From NCBI GenBank assembly GCA_900544345.1, contig UQUR01000019.1, forward strand, positions 1 to 13,657: 13,657 nt of DNA. Direction: 5' to 3'. The notes beneath the pieces were generated by a model. The model was not told the origin of the DNA, did no database searches, and worked only from the letters and a program-made list of their open reading frames with translations. Each line of letters starts with the position of its first letter. Positions within the stretch are counted from its first letter, which is position 1. Below are positions 12,277-13,657 of this stretch, piece after piece. Origin of the DNA: an uncultured Sutterella sp. GTDB lineage: Bacteria > Pseudomonadota > Gammaproteobacteria > Burkholderiales > Burkholderiaceae_F. Both the position numbers and the translations under genes were made by a program.

Positions 12277-13349
12277 TTAAAAGCCCCTTCGATGTAAGCA
12301 TTAAGCACTGTTTTAAAGCAGAGTCTGTGTTTGATTGCACTATTGATTGCTTTAATAAGCCGCTTATGTTCCTGGTCGAAATGATGAGGAATTAAGAAAG
12401 GTCCCATTCTTTTTATTTTGGGGATTATTGGAGTGCTTTCATCATCAAAATAAGCATGAAGGCTTGAGGGGAAATCGCTGGCTACAACAGATTTGGGATT
12501 GTCAGAGCGATAGGGGATTAGCCCTTTAGCATTAAACCAGTGATAAAGATTCATCACTGGATGGCAATCTTTGGAGTGATTGGCTAATACAGTTGGTGAG
12601 TGTTCGAACGCTTCGACAGTTTTTATAAAAGCTTCCAGTCTGTTTAATCCCAAATTAAGCAGAAGCTCAAATAATCGAGTTGCGACATAGAGAAAATAAC
12701 GATCGAAGGAATATCGCTCCAAAAGGTGTTTCTGAATTTTAGTTTTTCGAAGGAATTCAATCTCCGGAACACTTCCTTTGCGAAGTTGCTTAACACGATA
12801 AACCGTTAGACCGGTTAACGCTGCAATACAATCATGAGGAAGTTTTGTTTGAAAAAGTCGATCATAGAAAATCGTTTGATTGCTGTTTAGTCGGGGGGGG
12901 GGTAAAACACCTGAATGATGAGATTTTTTCATCATTTTAAATAATGAATCAACAATAACAAAGTGATTTTTGCTATCAGTATTAAGTAAGCTCCAGTGTT
13001 GGTCTTTTAGGCATAATGGTCCATGTAAAGTTTCTGGATCGGAGATCTTTGAATTTATGGTTACCCCAGTGTGTTCTCCCAAAATGAAACTTTGAAAATG
13101 AGCGTTTAACCAAATGTTTTTTATAGCCGAAGTTTCTTCAATGACAATATTTTGTTCGCTGGCATGAAGTGAAAAAAATGGCAGAGGATATAAACCAAAT
13201 GCTTTGATTGCGTTTTCAATGATAACTTCTTCTGCGTCCGCAAAAATGTCATAGAAACCACAATGGCGTTTATAGTCCTCTTTCATTAATTCTCTGATTT
13301 TTAGGTAGTTGAAAAAGGTAATGACGTTATAAGAAGAGAGATTTTTCAT
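12273..13349 (-). CDS. Unknown protein with helix-turn-helix-like segment and a phase-variable-looking C10 tract
   Basis: A 358-residue protein I do not recognise, first gene of the minus-strand operon. AAGGA lies five bases before the ATG at 13349. It is soluble by appearance and has no signal peptide. Residues 163-191 (DRLFQTKLPHDCIAALTGLT, then VYRVKQLRK) look like a helix-turn-helix and loosely recall the FlhC-like/DUF2857 proteins found with MobH genes in integrative elements; this is a suggestion only. Codons 150-152 (three prolines) come from a run of ten C on the coding strand (12893-12902). Gain or loss of one C would shift the frame and remove the last 200 residues, so the gene may switch by slipped-strand mispairing. 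It overlaps the TraI_2-like gene as ATGA, so a shift should also affect that gene's translation. Confidence 0.6.
   Translation of the reverse strand: MKNLSSYNVITFFNYLKIRELMKEDYKRHCGFYDIFADAEEVIIENAIKAFGLYPLPFFSLHASEQNIVIEETSAIKNIWLNAHFQSFILGEHTGVTINSKISDPETLHGPLCLKDQHWSLLNTDSKNHFVIVDSLFKMMKKSHHSGVLPPPRLNSNQTIFYDRLFQTKLPHDCIAALTGLTVYRVKQLRKGSVPEIEFLRKTKIQKHLLERYSFDRYFLYVATRLFELLLNLGLNRLEAFIKTVEAFEHSPTVLANHSKDCHPVMNLYHWFNAKGLIPYRSDNPKSVVASDFPSSLHAYFDDESTPIIPKIKRMGPFLIPHHFDQEHKRLIKAINSAIKHRLCFKTVLNAYIEGAFK
12893..12902 (-). repeat. G10/C10 homopolymer inside a coding region
   Basis: Ten G on the plus strand, ten C on the coding strand, inside the gene at 12273-13349. The present length keeps the full frame open. 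Tracts of this length are well-known sites of replication slippage and also of sequencing error. Confidence 0.85.
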
Positions 13350-13383
13350 GATTTCCTTAAACGAGCAAAAAGATAAAAAATCA

Positions 13384-13396
13384 GGCTTCTAAAGCC
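13384..13396 (-). promoter_or_regulatory. Small hairpin with T-run before the unknown/TraI_2-like operon
   Basis: GGCTT (13384-13388) pairs with AAGCC (13392-13396) around three bases. On the minus strand TGATTTTTT follows, then the ribosome site and the ATG at 13349. It could be a weak terminator of an upstream minus-strand gene or an attenuator in the operon leader. Confidence 0.35.
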
Positions 13397-13476
13397 AAAA
13401 GAGTCGCGAATTGTAATGATGATGAGTTCAGTACTGGGCTATGAGAAAAATCAAATAAGTGTCGACTCTTTAGGGT

Positions 13477-13657
13477 TTAAACGACAATAGATATATAAAA
13501 TTTAGGGTATTGTTCTAAAGATGGATACTCATTCAAAATGCAAAGTTTTCTCTCAGAGAGTCGTGTGAGTTGTGACTTAACAGCTTGTGGATTAATACTT
13601 AATATCGGACGTCAGCGTTTGAGCGACTCTGAGTATGAAAGCCTTTTGAAAAAGGCG
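13477..13657 (-). pseudogene. Edge of an interrupted minus-strand reading frame
   Basis: On the minus strand one frame enters from the right edge, meets TGA at 13612-13614, then stays open for 44 codons to TAA at 13477-13479. The part after the stop contains ILSINPQAVKSQLTRLSERK, which looks like the recognition helices of a small winged helix-turn-helix. The part before it reads AFFKRLSYSESLKR. Together they suggest a regulator-like gene broken by a nonsense change, with most of it outside the window. The fragment is too short to name. Confidence 0.3.

Noticed and set aside
1..13657. CRISPR array, tRNA or rRNA genes
   Set aside because: No regularly spaced direct repeats and no tRNA- or rRNA-like sequence were seen on either strand by reading; a tRNA/CRISPR scan was not possible.

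Overview
The window looks like chromosome from a Gram-negative proteobacterium. The evidence is a Sec-exported periplasmic binding protein with a GlnP/GlnQ-type importer, a PglC-type phosphoglycosyl transferase, and a possible two-partner-secretion remnant. Base use is moderate in the housekeeping genes and clearly AT-richer in the islands. A betaproteobacterium of the Sutterella/Parasutterella kind would fit, but that is an inference from the overall look, not a marker gene.

Layout, left to right. (1) 1-228: the 3' end of a gene resembling an IscB-like (RRXRR/HNH) nuclease, cut short where the C-terminal domain should continue, then a good intrinsic terminator. (2) 294-2668, minus strand: a complete polar amino-acid ABC importer (binding protein, permease, ATPase) with a terminator-like hairpin between the binding-protein gene and the rest. 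(3) 2669-3323: mostly non-coding, with a small signal-peptide-like ORF and possible gene debris. (4) 3324-3884, minus: a lone small sugar-phosphate transferase. (5) 4113-6342, plus: a class II histone-deacetylase-like amidohydrolase and a UMF1-family MFS transporter in one operon.

(6) 6343-8559: an AT-rich cassette directly behind the MFS gene. It has a 39-bp perfect inverted repeat, an AAA15-type ATPase and an overlapping TOPRIM-like protein. It closes with a second, diverged copy of the last codons of the MFS gene (41 of 48 bases identical over the compared stretch). This looks like an accessory cassette placed at the 3' end of the transporter gene, leaving a displaced 3' end on the far side. 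The ATPase/TOPRIM pair has the logic of split OLD-type anti-phage systems (PARIS, AbiL), but its TOPRIM subunit does not look like either known one. It is the best candidate here for an undescribed defence system.

(7) 8560-10480: rearrangement debris. A leader with two mutually exclusive hairpins precedes a truncated secreted-protein N-terminus. This meets, at a 14-bp palindrome, a cupin C-terminal fragment whose 5' part overlaps the end of a complete AAA/DUF4143 ATPase. (8) 10515-13349, minus: a tightly packed operon of an unknown protein with a helix-turn-helix-like segment followed by a TraI_2/MobH-like protein that has lost its HD-type histidines. That protein is split in two by a one-base frameshift at a T6 run, and the first gene carries a C10 tract that could support phase variation. 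(9) 13350-13657: the operon's upstream region and the edge of another possible minus-strand reading frame interrupted by a stop.

The left half is housekeeping transport and envelope metabolism. The right half, from 6343 on, is an accessory zone with several independent signs of insertion, truncation and decay.
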